From: Pseudomonas abietaniphila | GTDB lineage: Bacteria; Pseudomonadota; Gammaproteobacteria; Pseudomonadales; Pseudomonadaceae | Length of the DNA: 64,000 bases | NCBI RefSeq assembly: GCF_900100795.1 | Contig: NZ_FNCO01000001.1 | Span: 741,290 to 805,289 of the forward strand | Direction of reading: 5' to 3' | In this document: positions 8,520 to 18,304 of the stretch, piece by piece | How positions within the stretch are numbered: the first letter of the stretch is position 1 | Layout: every line of letters starts with the position of its first letter | Position numbers and translations under genes: made by a program | The notes under the pieces: model-generated | Databases searched by the model: none | Seen by the model: only the letters and a program-made list of their open reading frames with translations | Told to the model about the DNA's origin: nothing

Positions 8520-10343
8520 TCAACCGAAGGTGAAGGCGTAAGCGGACACGCCCGGATCGCTGAATTCGATGGTGAAGGTGTGGTCGGCGACATCGCCGGA
8601 TTGACGCACGAGTTGGTACAGACGTTGTTCGGTCACGGTGCCGCTGCCGTCCGGCGCGACGTCGGAGCCGTGTGATGCACCGGGCATCTGGCCGTCGATC
8701 ATGACGTTAAACCGTACCGGCTTGCCGTCGCTGCCAGGGCCCAGCACCAGATGCAGATCACGGGCGTGGAAGCGGTAGACGATCTTGCCTTTCGGCGCGG
8801 TCAGGCTGGCGCGTTCGGCACCGATGCTCCACTGACCGTCCAGGCCCCAGTGATTGAGTGCCAGGGTGTCCGGTGTGCTGTAGCGGGCCGCGCGATCCGC
8901 TTTGGCGCCGCCCGGCGAGACGAAGTTTTCGGCGCGTTCGAACCCCAGGTAGGTCTCCGGCGATTTGACCTCGCCCATGTCTGCGGCCTGCTGCACACCG
9001 TTGCCGTTGGCATCGATCAGGTCGGTGGTGATCTGGTTGTTGCCGGCTTCGCGCAGCAGCTCCTGAATCACGCGTTCGGATTCGTCGTAGGCGCCTTCAC
9101 CGAAGTGGTGGTAGCGGATCTGGCCCTTGGCGTCGGCAAAGTAGTGGGCAGGCCAGTACTGGTTATTGAAGGCGCGCCAGATTTTATAGTCGTTGTCGAT
9201 CGCCACCGGGTAGTGGATACCCAGATCGGCCATGGCCTTGGTGACGTTCTTCACGTCGCGTTCGAACGCGAACTCAGGGGCATGAACGCCGATCACCACC
9301 AGACCCTGGTCACGGTATTTGTCGGCCCAGGCTTTGACGTAGGGCAGGGTGCGCAGGCAGTTGATGCAGGAGTAGGTCCAGAAATCCACCAGCACCACTT
9401 TGCCTTTCAGTTGTTCGGCGGTCAGCGGGGCAGAGTTCAGCCACTGCACGGCACCCTCGAGCGACGGCAGTTGACCTTCGATCGGCAAACTCGACGTGGC
9501 GTTTTTCGCGGCCATCATCATCGCCCCTGAAGCCTGCATGCTCGCGCCGCCCTCGTCGCGACCGGGGATGTTTTGCGCCATCATCGCGCCGCCCTGCATC
9601 ACATTGCTGTCGGGCTGGGTGTGCCCGGTGAGGCGGCCGACCAGCGACTGTTCCAGGCCGCCGGTCGATGCGGTCGACACGCGGGCCAGAATGCCGGTAT
9701 CGAGGCCCAGCGCAATGGCGGCTACGCCCGCCAGCATGGCAGCGCCCAGCCCGCGACGAATCCATTCACCGGCACCCAGTGAGCGTTTCATTGCTGTGAA
9801 CACCTTGCCGCCCAGCAACAACGCGAGGGCCAGGGACGTGGCAGCGCCTGCGGCATAGGCCAGCAGCAGCAAGGTGGTGCCAACGCTGGCGCCTTGCAGC
9901 GCCGCGCCGGTCAACACCAGACCGAGGATCGGCCCGGCGCACGGTGCCCAGAGCAGCCCGGTGGCGACACCGATCATGAACGACGCCCATGGGCTGGGTC
10001 TGGCGTCCACGCCGGCGTTTTCAGACAAACGACTGCCAGCGGCCACCAACGGCCGGGTCAGGCGCTCGGCGAGCTTGGGCAGCAGCAGCGTAAGGCCGAA
10101 CAGCGCGACGAAAATCAGCGCCAGACCGCGTCCGTACTGATTGAGCTGCACGACCCAGCCACCGCCGACCGCCGCCAGTGTCGCCACCAGCGCAAAGGTC
10201 ACCGCCATGCCCACCAGCAAGGGCAGGCCACTGCGCACGAACGGTTGGCCGGTGCGGGCAAAAACAAACGGCAGCACCGGCAGAATGCAAGGGCTGACGA
10301 TGGTCAGCACGCCACCGAGGTAGGCAAGGATGATCAGGAGCAT
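8520..10343 (-). CDS. DipZ-type cytochrome c biogenesis/thioredoxin fusion protein
   Basis: This 607-residue membrane protein has three parts. Residues 1 to about 240 are a CcdA/DsbD-type transmembrane domain with the cysteine motif VSPCILPVLPF and the partner motif LWAPCAGP. A thioredoxin/TlpA-like domain around residues 300-440 carries the cysteine pair WTYSCINC. A C-terminal beta-rich domain of about 150 residues follows, as in the DipZ family. Such proteins carry reducing equivalents from cytoplasmic thioredoxin across the inner membrane. Flanked by exported MsrA and MsrB, it most likely supplies them with electrons (inference from context). A GAAGGGA site precedes the ATG. Confidence 0.88.
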   Translation of the reverse strand: MLLIILAYLGGVLTIVSPCILPVLPFVFARTGQPFVRSGLPLLVGMAVTFALVATLAAVGGGWVVQLNQYGRGLALIFVALFGLTLLLPKLAERLTRPLVAAGSRLSENAGVDARPSPWASFMIGVATGLLWAPCAGPILGLVLTGAALQGASVGTTLLLLAYAAGAATSLALALLLGGKVFTAMKRSLGAGEWIRRGLGAAMLAGVAAIALGLDTGILARVSTASTGGLEQSLVGRLTGHTQPDSNVMQGGAMMAQNIPGRDEGGASMQASGAMMMAAKNATSSLPIEGQLPSLEGAVQWLNSAPLTAEQLKGKVVLVDFWTYSCINCLRTLPYVKAWADKYRDQGLVVIGVHAPEFAFERDVKNVTKAMADLGIHYPVAIDNDYKIWRAFNNQYWPAHYFADAKGQIRYHHFGEGAYDESERVIQELLREAGNNQITTDLIDANGNGVQQAADMGEVKSPETYLGFERAENFVSPGGAKADRAARYSTPDTLALNHWGLDGQWSIGAERASLTAPKGKIVYRFHARDLHLVLGPGSDGKPVRFNVMIDGQMPGASHGSDVAPDGSGTVTEQRLYQLVRQSGDVADHTFTIEFSDPGVSAYAFTFG

Positions 10344-10390
10344 GGGTTAATTCCCTTCAGATAAATCCAGTTTGAAAGCGACGGCACATT

Positions 10391-10642
10391 TGTAGGAGCG
10401 TGGCTTGTCTCTGGGCCGCATCCGGACGATCGGCGACGAAGTCGTCGTAGATTCAGATCACGCGTCGATCCAGACAAACGGCATTCTCAGGGCTTGTCTC
10501 TGGGCCGCATCCGGACGATCGGCGACGAAGTCGTCGTAGATTCAGATCACGCGTCGATCCAGACAAACGGCATTCTCAGGTTTTACGACGGGTTCCCCGC
10601 CGATCGTCCGGATGCGGCCCAGAGACAAGCCACGCTCCTACA
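10391..10642. repeat. REPIN-like palindrome containing an 89-bp exact tandem duplication
   Basis: The outer arms (starting TGTAGGAGCGTGGCTTGTCT at 10391 and ending with its complement at 10642) form a long inverted repeat of the Pseudomonas GTAGGAGC type. Inside, 10402-10490 is repeated exactly as 10491-10579. The element fills the gap between msrB and dipZ and may separate their transcripts. Confidence 0.85.
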
Positions 10643-10654
10643 AGTGCGGTGTCG

Positions 10655-11185
10655 TCACGACTGCTCGGCAAAATTCATCGCCAGCCCGTTCATGCAATAC
10701 CGCAGGCCGGTGGGTTTCGGGCCGTCGGTGAAGACGTGGCCCAGGTGTCCGCCGCAGCGGCGGCAGTGGACCTCCTTGCGCAGCACGCCGAACGAGGTGT
10801 CGGTGCGGATGGCGGTGGCGTTGTCCAGCGGCTGCCAGAAACTGGGCCAGCCGGTATGGCTGTCGAACTTGGTGGTCGAGGAAAACAGCTGCAACTGGCA
10901 ACCGGCGCAGGCAAACGTACCGGTGCGGTGCTCGTCGTTCAGGGGGCTGCTGTAGGGACGCTCGGTGGCTTCCCGGCGCAGCACCTGAAACTGTTCGTCG
11001 CTGAGCAGCGCGTGCCATTCAGCGTCGGTGTGACTGACTTCGAAACTGCCGATGGGCTGGTCTTCCATTAACGCGCTATGTGGCGTCATGGTTTCGCCGT
11101 CGGCAAACTTGGGCAGGACGCCCAGCGCAATGGCGGCGACCCCGGCGCTGCTGCTCAGCACCATGAACTGTCTTCTTGAAAGCAT
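10655..11185 (-). CDS. msrB: Exported methionine-R-sulfoxide reductase MsrB
   Basis: This 176-residue protein has an N-terminal twin-arginine motif (SRRQFMV) and hydrophobic segment, followed by a SelR/MsrB domain. Zinc ligands lie in CAGC and CRRCGGHLGH, and the catalytic cysteine is in RYCMNG near the C-terminus. It reduces methionine-R-sulfoxide in proteins, here probably in the periplasm. ATG at 11185 follows a GAGGAG site, and the Tat motif sits at residues 3-6, which supports this start. With DipZ and MsrA it makes an exported repair set, and it is divergent from a two-component system. Confidence 0.92.
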   Translation of the reverse strand: MLSRRQFMVLSSSAGVAAIALGVLPKFADGETMTPHSALMEDQPIGSFEVSHTDAEWHALLSDEQFQVLRREATERPYSSPLNDEHRTGTFACAGCQLQLFSSTTKFDSHTGWPSFWQPLDNATAIRTDTSFGVLRKEVHCRRCGGHLGHVFTDGPKPTGLRYCMNGLAMNFAEQS

Positions 11186-11371
11186 GATGATCTCCTCGGC
11201 ACAGCCCGTTCCGCTTTCGGATCGGGTCGTTGATGCGATGGAGCCAAGGCTACGCACGCGCTGTTCCCGGAATCCTCACCGAGAGTTAAACAATTCGTGA
11301 TAACTGCCCGCCGACAAAATCGGCACAATGGCGTCATTGCGCAAACGATGCGCCCGTAAGGTTTGCTTTCA

Positions 11372-12100
11372 ATGGATCAGCCCAAACGCATTCTGGTGGT
11401 CGAGGACGATAGCCATATCGCCGACCTGATTTGCCTGCATCTGCGGGATGAGCATTTTGACGTGGTGCACAGTGCCGACGGCGAAAAGGGCCTGCGCCTG
11501 CTGGAGCAAGGCGGCTGGGATGCGTTGATCCTGGACCTGATGCTGCCGGGCGTGGACGGCCTGGAGATCTGCCGCCGCGCCCGCGCCATGACCCGCTACA
11601 CACCCATCATCATCACCAGCGCCCGCTCCAGCGAAATGCACCGGATTCTCGGCCTGGAGCTGGGCGCCGATGATTACCTGGCCAAACCGTTCTCGATGAT
11701 GGAACTGGTGGCCCGGGTCAAAGCCCTGTTGCGTCGGGTTGATGCCATGGCGCGCAACCTGAAGATGGACGCCGGCAGCCTGTCGAGCGCCGGGTTGTTT
11801 ATCGATCCGCTGACCCGTGAGGCATCCTTGGAAGGCCGCGTGCTGGACCTGACCCCGCGCGAGTTCGACCTGTTGTATTTCTTCGCTCGCCAACCCGGCA
11901 AGGTGTTCTCCAGGCTTGACCTGCTCAATTCGGTGTGGGGCTACAACCACGAAGGCTACGAGCACACCGTCAACACCCACATCAACCGCCTGCGCGCCAA
12001 GATCGAAGCCGATCCGGCCCAACCGTTGCGGATCCTCACGGTGTGGGGACGCGGTTACAAGTTCGTGGCACCCGGTGAGTCGTCGGGGGACGCATCATGA
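11372..12100 (+). CDS. OmpR-family response regulator
   Basis: This 242-residue regulator has a receiver domain (acidic pair in VVEDDSH, phosphoacceptor aspartate in LILDLMLPG, lysine in LAKPFS) and a C-terminal winged-helix domain (LTPREFDLLYFFARQPG; RLRAKIE; VWGRGYKF). The ATG at 11372 follows a GTAAGG-like site. The histidine kinase overlaps its end by ATGA. It is divergent from msrB with a gap of about 190 bp, so control of the Msr/DipZ genes is a reasonable hypothesis. Confidence 0.9.
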   Translation: MDQPKRILVVEDDSHIADLICLHLRDEHFDVVHSADGEKGLRLLEQGGWDALILDLMLPGVDGLEICRRARAMTRYTPIIITSARSSEMHRILGLELGADDYLAKPFSMMELVARVKALLRRVDAMARNLKMDAGSLSSAGLFIDPLTREASLEGRVLDLTPREFDLLYFFARQPGKVFSRLDLLNSVWGYNHEGYEHTVNTHINRLRAKIEADPAQPLRILTVWGRGYKFVAPGESSGDAS

Positions 12101-13590
12101 AGATGACCCTGACCCAGCGGCTGTCATTGGTCTTCGCGCTGTTGCTGCTGATCTGTTGCGGCACCTCGGTGTGGTTGCAGGTGCGCTCCAACAAAATGCA
12201 CGAGCTGGAAGTGGTTCAGGGCCTGTCCCGTGACCTTGCCCAGCACATCGCCCGCGACACGCAGTTGATGGACGCCAACGGCCTCAAACCGGACGCGGTG
12301 CGCGAGCTGTTCAGTCAGTTGATGCTGGTCAACCCCAGTGTCGAGGTTTACCTGCTGGACATGGACGGCAAGATCGTCGGTGACGCCGCGCCCAAAGACC
12401 GCATCCTGCGTGATCGGGTCGATCTGGCGCCGGTGCGGCAATTGCTCAGCGGGGCGCCGCTGCCGATTCTGGGCGATGATCCGCGCAGCGTGGACGCGCG
12501 CAAGGTGTTCAGCGCAGCACCGCTGATGGTCATGGGCAAGCCGTCGGGTTTTTTGTACGTCGTGCTGCTGGGTGAGGCCCACGACCGGTTTGCCGAGCGG
12601 GGCGCCACCAGCGAGGCGTTGAACACGGCCCTGTGGTCCATCGGTCTGATTGCATTGCTCTGCCTCTTTGCGGGGCTCGCGGCCTTCGGCTTGATCACGC
12701 GGCCCTTGCGACGGCTGACCGATTCGGTGGGACGCTTCGACATCAATGCCGCGCCTGTGGCGCTGCCCAATGCGTCAATGGAGCCCCCGCGTCAGGGCCA
12801 TGACGAGATTGCGGTGCTCGATGCGACGTTCAAACAGATGCAGAACCGGTTGAGCGAGCAATGGCAGACATTGACCCGGCAGAGTCAGGACCGGCGCGAA
12901 CTGGTCGCCAACATTTCTCACGACCTGCGCACGCCCTTGGCGTCGTTGCACGGCTATCTGGAAGTGCTGTCGGTCAAGGACGCCAGCCTGAGTCCCGAGG
13001 AGCGTCGACGTTACCTGGGGATCGCGCTGGACCAGAGCCGCAAGGTCGGTGGACTCGCCCAGTCGTTGCTGGAACTGGTGCGACTGGAGCATGGGTTCGT
13101 GGTCCCGGTGGTCGAGCGTTTCTCGCTGACGGACCTGGTGCAGGACATCTTTCAGAAATTCGAACTGAGCGCGGAAGCCAAGGCCGTGACGTTAACCCCC
13201 GTGCTCGCGCCGTCCATCCCTGGCGTGCATGCCGACCTGGGACTCATCGAACGGGTCATGACCAACCTGCTGGACAACGCCCTGCGCCATACGCCCCACG
13301 GCGGAGAAATCCGCGTATCGCTGCTGCCTAAGGGGCGAGTCGTCGAAGTCACCGTCAGCGACAGCGGCCCCGGCATCGCCGCCGAGCTACGGGAAGGCCT
13401 GTTTCTGCGGCCGTTCAACATTGGCGGCGCCCGGCGCGACGGCGGGCTGGGGTTGAGGATCGTTCACCAGATCCTGCAACTGCACGGGCACAGGATTGAG
13501 TTGATCGATGTGCCGGGGCAGGGAGCGACCTTCAGGTTCGCGCTGCCAGTGGATCAGGACACGGCAGAGAAGGCGTTGCCGCAGGGGTGA
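12097..13590 (+). CDS. Sensor histidine kinase (EnvZ-like)
   Basis: This 497-residue kinase has transmembrane helices near residues 8-27 and about 170-200 that bracket a periplasmic sensor region. A HAMP region and the phosphoacceptor site NISHDLRTPL follow. The ATP-binding domain has N-box NLLDNALRHT, G1 box DSGPGI and G2 box GGLGLRIV. It is translationally coupled to the response regulator through a 4-bp overlap. The signal is unknown; the neighbouring methionine-sulfoxide repair genes suggest an oxidative envelope stress, but this is inference. Confidence 0.9.
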   Translation: MKMTLTQRLSLVFALLLLICCGTSVWLQVRSNKMHELEVVQGLSRDLAQHIARDTQLMDANGLKPDAVRELFSQLMLVNPSVEVYLLDMDGKIVGDAAPKDRILRDRVDLAPVRQLLSGAPLPILGDDPRSVDARKVFSAAPLMVMGKPSGFLYVVLLGEAHDRFAERGATSEALNTALWSIGLIALLCLFAGLAAFGLITRPLRRLTDSVGRFDINAAPVALPNASMEPPRQGHDEIAVLDATFKQMQNRLSEQWQTLTRQSQDRRELVANISHDLRTPLASLHGYLEVLSVKDASLSPEERRRYLGIALDQSRKVGGLAQSLLELVRLEHGFVVPVVERFSLTDLVQDIFQKFELSAEAKAVTLTPVLAPSIPGVHADLGLIERVMTNLLDNALRHTPHGGEIRVSLLPKGRVVEVTVSDSGPGIAAELREGLFLRPFNIGGARRDGGLGLRIVHQILQLHGHRIELIDVPGQGATFRFALPVDQDTAEKALPQG

Positions 13591-13624
13591 CGATTACCGG
13601 TGAATGGAAGGATGTCATCACTGA

Positions 13625-14257
13625 TCACGGCAGCAGCAACCCGTGCTCCATCGCGTATTTCACCAGCCCCGCCGGCTTGTCGACTTTCAGCTTGCGGCGG
13701 ATGCTCAGGCGGTGGGTTTCCACGGTCCTGACGCTGATCGCCAGGTCCCGGGCGAGGGTCTTGTTGTCCAGCCCTTTGGCCAATCCCACGAGCACCTGCA
13801 CTTCACGGGGCGTCAGCTCGTTCTCCTCGGATTTTTTCGACACCAGCTTGAGCGTCACCTCGGCGCTGTAAAACGTGCCGCCGGTGGCGATGGCCTCGAT
13901 GGCCGCGACGATTTCTCTGGACGGGGCGTTCTTCAGCACGTAACCGCTGGCGCCCGCCCGGATCGAGGTCGCGACGTATTCCTGATTGTCATACATGCTC
14001 AGGATCAGAATCTTGATCGCCGGGCAGCGCTGGCGGATCAGTTGCGTCAGCTCCAGCCCGTTCATGTCCTGCAGGCCGATGTCCACCAGCAGGATGTCCG
14101 GCTTGAGCGACTCGCACATCGTCAAGGCCTGGGCGGCGTTCTCGGCTTCGCCCACCACCTCGAACAGGGGACGGGTCGACAGCAGCGCGCGCACACCATC
14201 GCGAACCAGAGAATGGTCATCGACCAGGGCAATGCGGATGGTCTGGCTGGCGCTCAT
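13625..14257 (-). CDS. NarL/LuxR-type response regulator
   Basis: This 210-residue protein has an N-terminal receiver (acidic residues in LVDDHSL, phosphoacceptor in LLVDIGLQD, lysine in VLKNAPS) and a C-terminal LuxR helix-turn-helix (LTPREVQVLVGLAKGLDNKTLA, VRTVETHRLSIRRKLKV). The gene follows its kinase by 34 bp in the same direction. The pair is divergent from cstA, the most obvious target. A palindrome at 15797-15814 in the divergent region is a candidate binding site. Confidence 0.9.
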   Translation of the reverse strand: MSASQTIRIALVDDHSLVRDGVRALLSTRPLFEVVGEAENAAQALTMCESLKPDILLVDIGLQDMNGLELTQLIRQRCPAIKILILSMYDNQEYVATSIRAGASGYVLKNAPSREIVAAIEAIATGGTFYSAEVTLKLVSKKSEENELTPREVQVLVGLAKGLDNKTLARDLAISVRTVETHRLSIRRKLKVDKPAGLVKYAMEHGLLLP

Positions 14258-14291
14258 GATCGCGATGGGGTTCCTGTTCTGAAGAAAGTGT

Positions 14292-15650
14292 TCATGCGGC
14301 GACGCTCACGGGCATGGTCACGGTCAATTCACTGTGGCCCGGCGCCGAATACAGGTTGAGTTGGCCGTGGAAGTGTTCGACGCGCTCGCGAATATTACGC
14401 AATCCGATGCCGCCCTGTATCTCTGGCAGGTGGGCGACATCGACCCGAAAGCCGACGCCGTCGTCGCGAACGGTCAACTGCACCTGTTTGCGGGTGCCTT
14501 GCAGGTCGATGTACACGTTCTGCGCATGGGCGTGGCGCTCGATGTTGGTCAGCGCCTCCTGAAGAATCCGGAACAGCGCCACCGGCGCACCCTCGGCGAG
14601 TTTCAGGTTGCTCAGGTGGTGGGTGTAATGAATCGTCAGCCCGGTCTGTTGCTCGAATTCGGCCACCAGTTGCGTGACGGCGGCGGCAAGGCCCAGGGTG
14701 TCGAGCAGGGAAGGGCGCAGGTCGTGGGAAATGGTGCGGATTTCACCGATGGCCTCGCCGAGACGCTCGGTGCCCTGACGCAGGGTGTCCAGGCCTCGCT
14801 GGTCATTGCCCTCCAGTTGCAGACCGGCCAGTTCGAACTGGAACTTGATCGACACCAGAACCTGACTGATGCCGTCATGCAGCTCTCGCGACAACCGGGA
14901 GCGCTCTTCTTCCTGCAAATTCATGATGCGCTGGTTGAGCATTTGCAGCTTGCGGTCGGCGAGGCGGTGTTCGCTGGCGTTGAGCGTGACGCCACAGACA
15001 AAGACCAGGAGCACTGCAATCAGGGCCACGGCGCCGATGTCGAGCATGGTGGCATAGATGCCGCGCGCCACTTCCTGTCGCGCCTGTTGCGTGGCGCGCT
15101 CGACGTCTTCCAGGTAGATGCCGGTGCCCAGCATCCAGCCCCAGCGCTTGAGCATGACCACATGGGCAAGTTTGCCGGTGACCTGACCGGTGGAGGGTTT
15201 TTCCCAAGCGTAGTGCTGGAAGCCATCGCCGGATTCCGCGCTTTGCAGCAATGCGCGGATCACCAGCAACCCTTGCGGGTCGGTCATGTTCCACAGGTCC
15301 TTGCCCACCAGCGCGGCCTGGCGCGGGTGCATCAGGTTGCGGCCGCTCTGGTCGTACACGAAGAAATAGCCGTCGATGCCGAAGCTCAGTTTGGACAGTT
15401 CTTCGAGCACCTGCTGTTTGGTCTGCTCGTCGTTGCGCCCGCTGTCGTAGATCGGTGCCAGGGCGCTCATCGCCATCTCTACGTAGTTTTTCAGTTCGGC
15501 GCGCTTGCTGGCCAGGATGCTGTCTTCGATCAACTGCGCTTGCTGCTCACCCAGGCGCTGATTCTGCACGATGACCAATGCGCAGATCACCGACACGGCC
15601 AGGATCAGCGGCAGAATGCCAAGGGCGACGATCTTGTGTTTGAGTTGCAT
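14292..15650 (-). CDS. Cache-domain sensor histidine kinase (NarX/DegS type)
   Basis: This 452-residue membrane kinase has one helix at about residues 9-29 and another near 200-222. Between them is a single Cache domain (GIDGYFFVYDQSGRNLMHP; WGWMLGTGIYLEDV). The cytoplasmic part has the HisKA_3 site SRLSRELHDGISQ and an ATP-binding domain ending in GIGLRNIRERV. Single Cache domains often bind small carboxylates. Because the pair sits beside cstA, a pyruvate-like ligand is plausible, but this is inference. Confidence 0.9.
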   Translation of the reverse strand: MQLKHKIVALGILPLILAVSVICALVIVQNQRLGEQQAQLIEDSILASKRAELKNYVEMAMSALAPIYDSGRNDEQTKQQVLEELSKLSFGIDGYFFVYDQSGRNLMHPRQAALVGKDLWNMTDPQGLLVIRALLQSAESGDGFQHYAWEKPSTGQVTGKLAHVVMLKRWGWMLGTGIYLEDVERATQQARQEVARGIYATMLDIGAVALIAVLLVFVCGVTLNASEHRLADRKLQMLNQRIMNLQEEERSRLSRELHDGISQVLVSIKFQFELAGLQLEGNDQRGLDTLRQGTERLGEAIGEIRTISHDLRPSLLDTLGLAAAVTQLVAEFEQQTGLTIHYTHHLSNLKLAEGAPVALFRILQEALTNIERHAHAQNVYIDLQGTRKQVQLTVRDDGVGFRVDVAHLPEIQGGIGLRNIRERVEHFHGQLNLYSAPGHSELTVTMPVSVAA

Positions 15651-15796
15651 GGTGGTGATGTCCGGCGGGCGGGTGTGTTGTTGTAGGGCGCATTACAGCA
15701 CGAACATCTGCGCTGCCTGGAACATCTTTCGCGAATGAATTCGCTCCCACAGCAGCCTGCCGCACCGAACGCAGAGTCAGGAATCTGTAGGGGCGT

Positions 15797-15814
15797 CTGC
15801 GTAGTTCTACGCAG
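15797..15814. promoter_or_regulatory. Candidate operator in the cstA divergent region
   Basis: CTGCGTAGTTCTACGCAG has perfect 8-bp arms around a TT centre. It lies between the two-component kinase and cstA, about 125 bp before the cstA start, and is a candidate site for the adjacent LuxR-type regulator. Confidence 0.4.
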
Positions 15815-15938
15815 TTGATCCCGTAGTAATACGAATTTATCTGGGTGACAGCAGCGGGGATAGTGGCGACGCTCCGTTATCCCGGTGCACACAATAACAA
15901 TTACGCCGCAAGCCATGAGCTTCGGCAGGAGACCCACA

Positions 15939-17999
15939 ATGACCCGACTGACCAAACATCTGGGTTGGTTCGCCGTCGCTGCCCTTGGGGCATGCGCCTT
16001 GGGTGTCGTCGCGCTGCGCCGCGGCGAAGCCATCAACGCTCTCTGGATTGTCGTTGCTGCCGTTGCCATCTATCTGGTTGCGTACCGCTACTACAGCCTG
16101 TTCATCGCCAATCACGTCATGCAACTTGATCCGACCCGGGCCACGCCTGCGGTGATCAACAATGACGGCCTGGATTACGTTCCCACCAACAAACACATTC
16201 TGTTCGGTCACCACTTCGCCGCCATCGCCGGCGCAGGTCCGCTGGTCGGCCCGGTGCTGGCTGCGCAAATGGGTTACCTGCCCGGCACGCTCTGGCTGAT
16301 CGCCGGTGTGGTACTGGCCGGTGCGGTTCAGGATTTCATGATCCTGTTCCTGTCCACCCGCCGTAACGGCCGTTCGCTGGGCGACATGGTCCGTGAGGAA
16401 ATGGGCCGTATTCCCGGCACCATCGCCTTGTTCGGCTGCTTCCTGATCATGATCATCATCCTCGCGGTGCTGGCGCTGATCGTGGTTAAAGCGCTGGCTG
16501 AGAGCCCGTGGGGCATGTTCACGGTGCTGGCGACCATCCCGATCGCGATGTTCATGGGCGTGTACATGCGCTACATCCGTCCAGGTCGCATCGGCGAGAT
16601 TTCGATCATCGGCGTGGTGCTGTTGCTGCTGTCGATCTGGGCCGGTGGTCAGGTCGCAGCAAGCCCGGAATGGGCGCATGCCTTCACCTTCACTGGCGTG
16701 CAGATCACCTGGATGTTGGTCGGTTACGGCTTTGTGGCGGCGATGCTGCCGGTCTGGCTGCTGCTGGCGCCCCGTGACTACCTGTCGACCTTCCTGAAAA
16801 TCGGCACCATCGTCGCCCTGGCGATCGGCATTCTGATTCTTGCGCCTGAGCTGAAAATGCCGGCCCTGACCCAGTTCACCGACGGCACTGGTCCGGTCTG
16901 GAAAGGCGCTCTGTTCCCGTTCCTGTTCATCACCATCGCTTGCGGTGCGGTGTCGGGTTTCCACGCACTGATCTCCTCGGGCACCACGCCAAAACTGCTG
17001 GATAACGAGAAGAACGCCCGTTACATCGGTTACGGCGGCATGCTGATGGAATCCTTCGTCGCCATCATGGCGATGGTGGCTGCCTCGGTCATCGACCCAG
17101 GCGTGTACTTCGCCATGAACAGCCCGGCAGCGGTGGTCGGCGGTGACGTGGTTACCGTGGCTCAGACCATCACCAGCTGGGGCTTCGCGATTACCCCCGA
17201 CACGCTGACTGCGGTGGCCAAAGACATCGGTGAAAACACTGTGCTGGCCCGAGCCGGTGGCGCACCCACGTTGGCAGTCGGCATCGCGCAGATCCTGCAC
17301 CAGGTGCTGCCAGGTCAAAACACCATGGCGTTCTGGTACCACTTCGCGATCCTGTTCGAAGCGCTGTTCATTCTGACGGCCGTTGACGCCGGTACCCGTG
17401 CCGGTCGCTTCATGCTGCAAGACTTGCTGGGCAGCTTCGTCCCTGCACTCAAACGCACCGAGTCCTGGACCGCCAACGTGATTGGCACCGGCGGTTGCGT
17501 GGCGCTATGGGGTTACCTGCTGTATCAGGGCGTGATCGATCCACTGGGCGGTATCAACACCTTGTGGCCGCTGTTCGGTATCTCCAACCAGATGCTGGCG
17601 GGTATCGCGCTGATGCTGGCAACCGTGGTCCTGATCAAGATGAAGCGTCAGCAGTACGTGTGGGTCACCATCCTGCCCGCGTCCTGGCTGCTGATCTGCA
17701 CCGTGACCGCAGGCTTCATCAAGCTGTTCGACCCAAGCCCGGCGGTAGGCTTCCTGGCGCTGGCGAAGAAATACAGCACGGCGGCTGACGCGGGTCAGAT
17801 TCTGGCCCCGGCCAAGACCGTTGATCAGATGCAGCATGTGATCTTCAACGCGTACACCAACGCGGCGCTGACCACACTGTTCCTGTTCGTGGTCCTGAGC
17901 ATCCTGTTCTATGCGGTGAAAGTCGGCCGCGCGGCATGGGTCAAGAAGGAGCGCAGTGACAAGGAAGCACCGTTCCAGGCGATGCCGGAAGTACGCTGA
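15939..17999 (+). CDS. cstA: CstA-family carbon starvation/pyruvate transporter
   Basis: This 686-residue inner-membrane protein has many transmembrane helices. The CstA signature stretch is visible near residues 85-130 ([22 protein letters not shown]), as are the [14 protein letters not shown] region and a long helical C-terminus. Family members import pyruvate or peptides during starvation. The ATG at 15939 has a CAGGAGA site eight bases upstream; an earlier in-frame ATG at 15885 lacks one. The small partner gene overlaps the stop by one base. The divergent Cache-domain two-component pair probably controls it. Confidence 0.92.
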   Translation: MTRLTKHLGWFAVAALGACALGVVALRRGEAINALWIVVAAVAIYLVAYRYYSLFIANHVMQLDPTRATPAVINNDGLDYVPTNKHILFGHHFAAIAGAGPLVGPVLAAQMGYLPGTLWLIAGVVLAGAVQDFMILFLSTRRNGRSLGDMVREEMGRIPGTIALFGCFLIMIIILAVLALIVVKALAESPWGMFTVLATIPIAMFMGVYMRYIRPGRIGEISIIGVVLLLLSIWAGGQVAASPEWAHAFTFTGVQITWMLVGYGFVAAMLPVWLLLAPRDYLSTFLKIGTIVALAIGILILAPELKMPALTQFTDGTGPVWKGALFPFLFITIACGAVSGFHALISSGTTPKLLDNEKNARYIGYGGMLMESFVAIMAMVAASVIDPGVYFAMNSPAAVVGGDVVTVAQTITSWGFAITPDTLTAVAKDIGENTVLARAGGAPTLAVGIAQILHQVLPGQNTMAFWYHFAILFEALFILTAVDAGTRAGRFMLQDLLGSFVPALKRTESWTANVIGTGGCVALWGYLLYQGVIDPLGGINTLWPLFGISNQMLAGIALMLATVVLIKMKRQQYVWVTILPASWLLICTVTAGFIKLFDPSPAVGFLALAKKYSTAADAGQILAPAKTVDQMQHVIFNAYTNAALTTLFLFVVLSILFYAVKVGRAAWVKKERSDKEAPFQAMPEVR

Positions 18000-18196
18000 T
18001 GTTCAATGACCTGAGTCGCCTCGGCAAATACCTCGGGCAGGCGGCCCGCCTGATGGTGGGCATGCCTGACTACGATAACTACGTCGAGCACATGCAGAAG
18101 ACTCACCCGGACCAGGCGGTGATGTCCTACGAAGCGTTCTTCCGCGAACGTCAGGACGCCCGTTACGGCGGCAAGGCCGGTCCCAAGTGCTGCTGA
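17999..18196 (+). CDS. YbdD/YjiX-family small CstA partner
   Basis: This 65-residue protein has the typical family sequence ([26 protein letters not shown], then [10 protein letters not shown] at the end). It is encoded immediately after cstA, with the ATG starting at the last base of the cstA stop. The same small gene accompanies cstA-type transporters in many proteobacteria. A strong terminator follows. Confidence 0.9.
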   Translation: MFNDLSRLGKYLGQAARLMVGMPDYDNYVEHMQKTHPDQAVMSYEAFFRERQDARYGGKAGPKCC

Positions 18197-18223
18197 TCCG
18201 TTGAACGGCAGTCGTTGAAAGAT

Positions 18224-18257
18224 AAAAACGCCACGGTTCGCCGTGGCGTTTTTTTTT
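18224..18257 (+). terminator. Rho-independent terminator of the cstA operon
   Basis: The stem ACGCCACGG-TTCG-CCGTGGCGT is followed by nine T residues, 28 bases after the last stop. Confidence 0.92.
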
Positions 18258-18304
18258 GCTCGCGCAGAGCGGGGCTCCTCCAGTCTTTAGGCGTGGCAGC
18301 CCTT

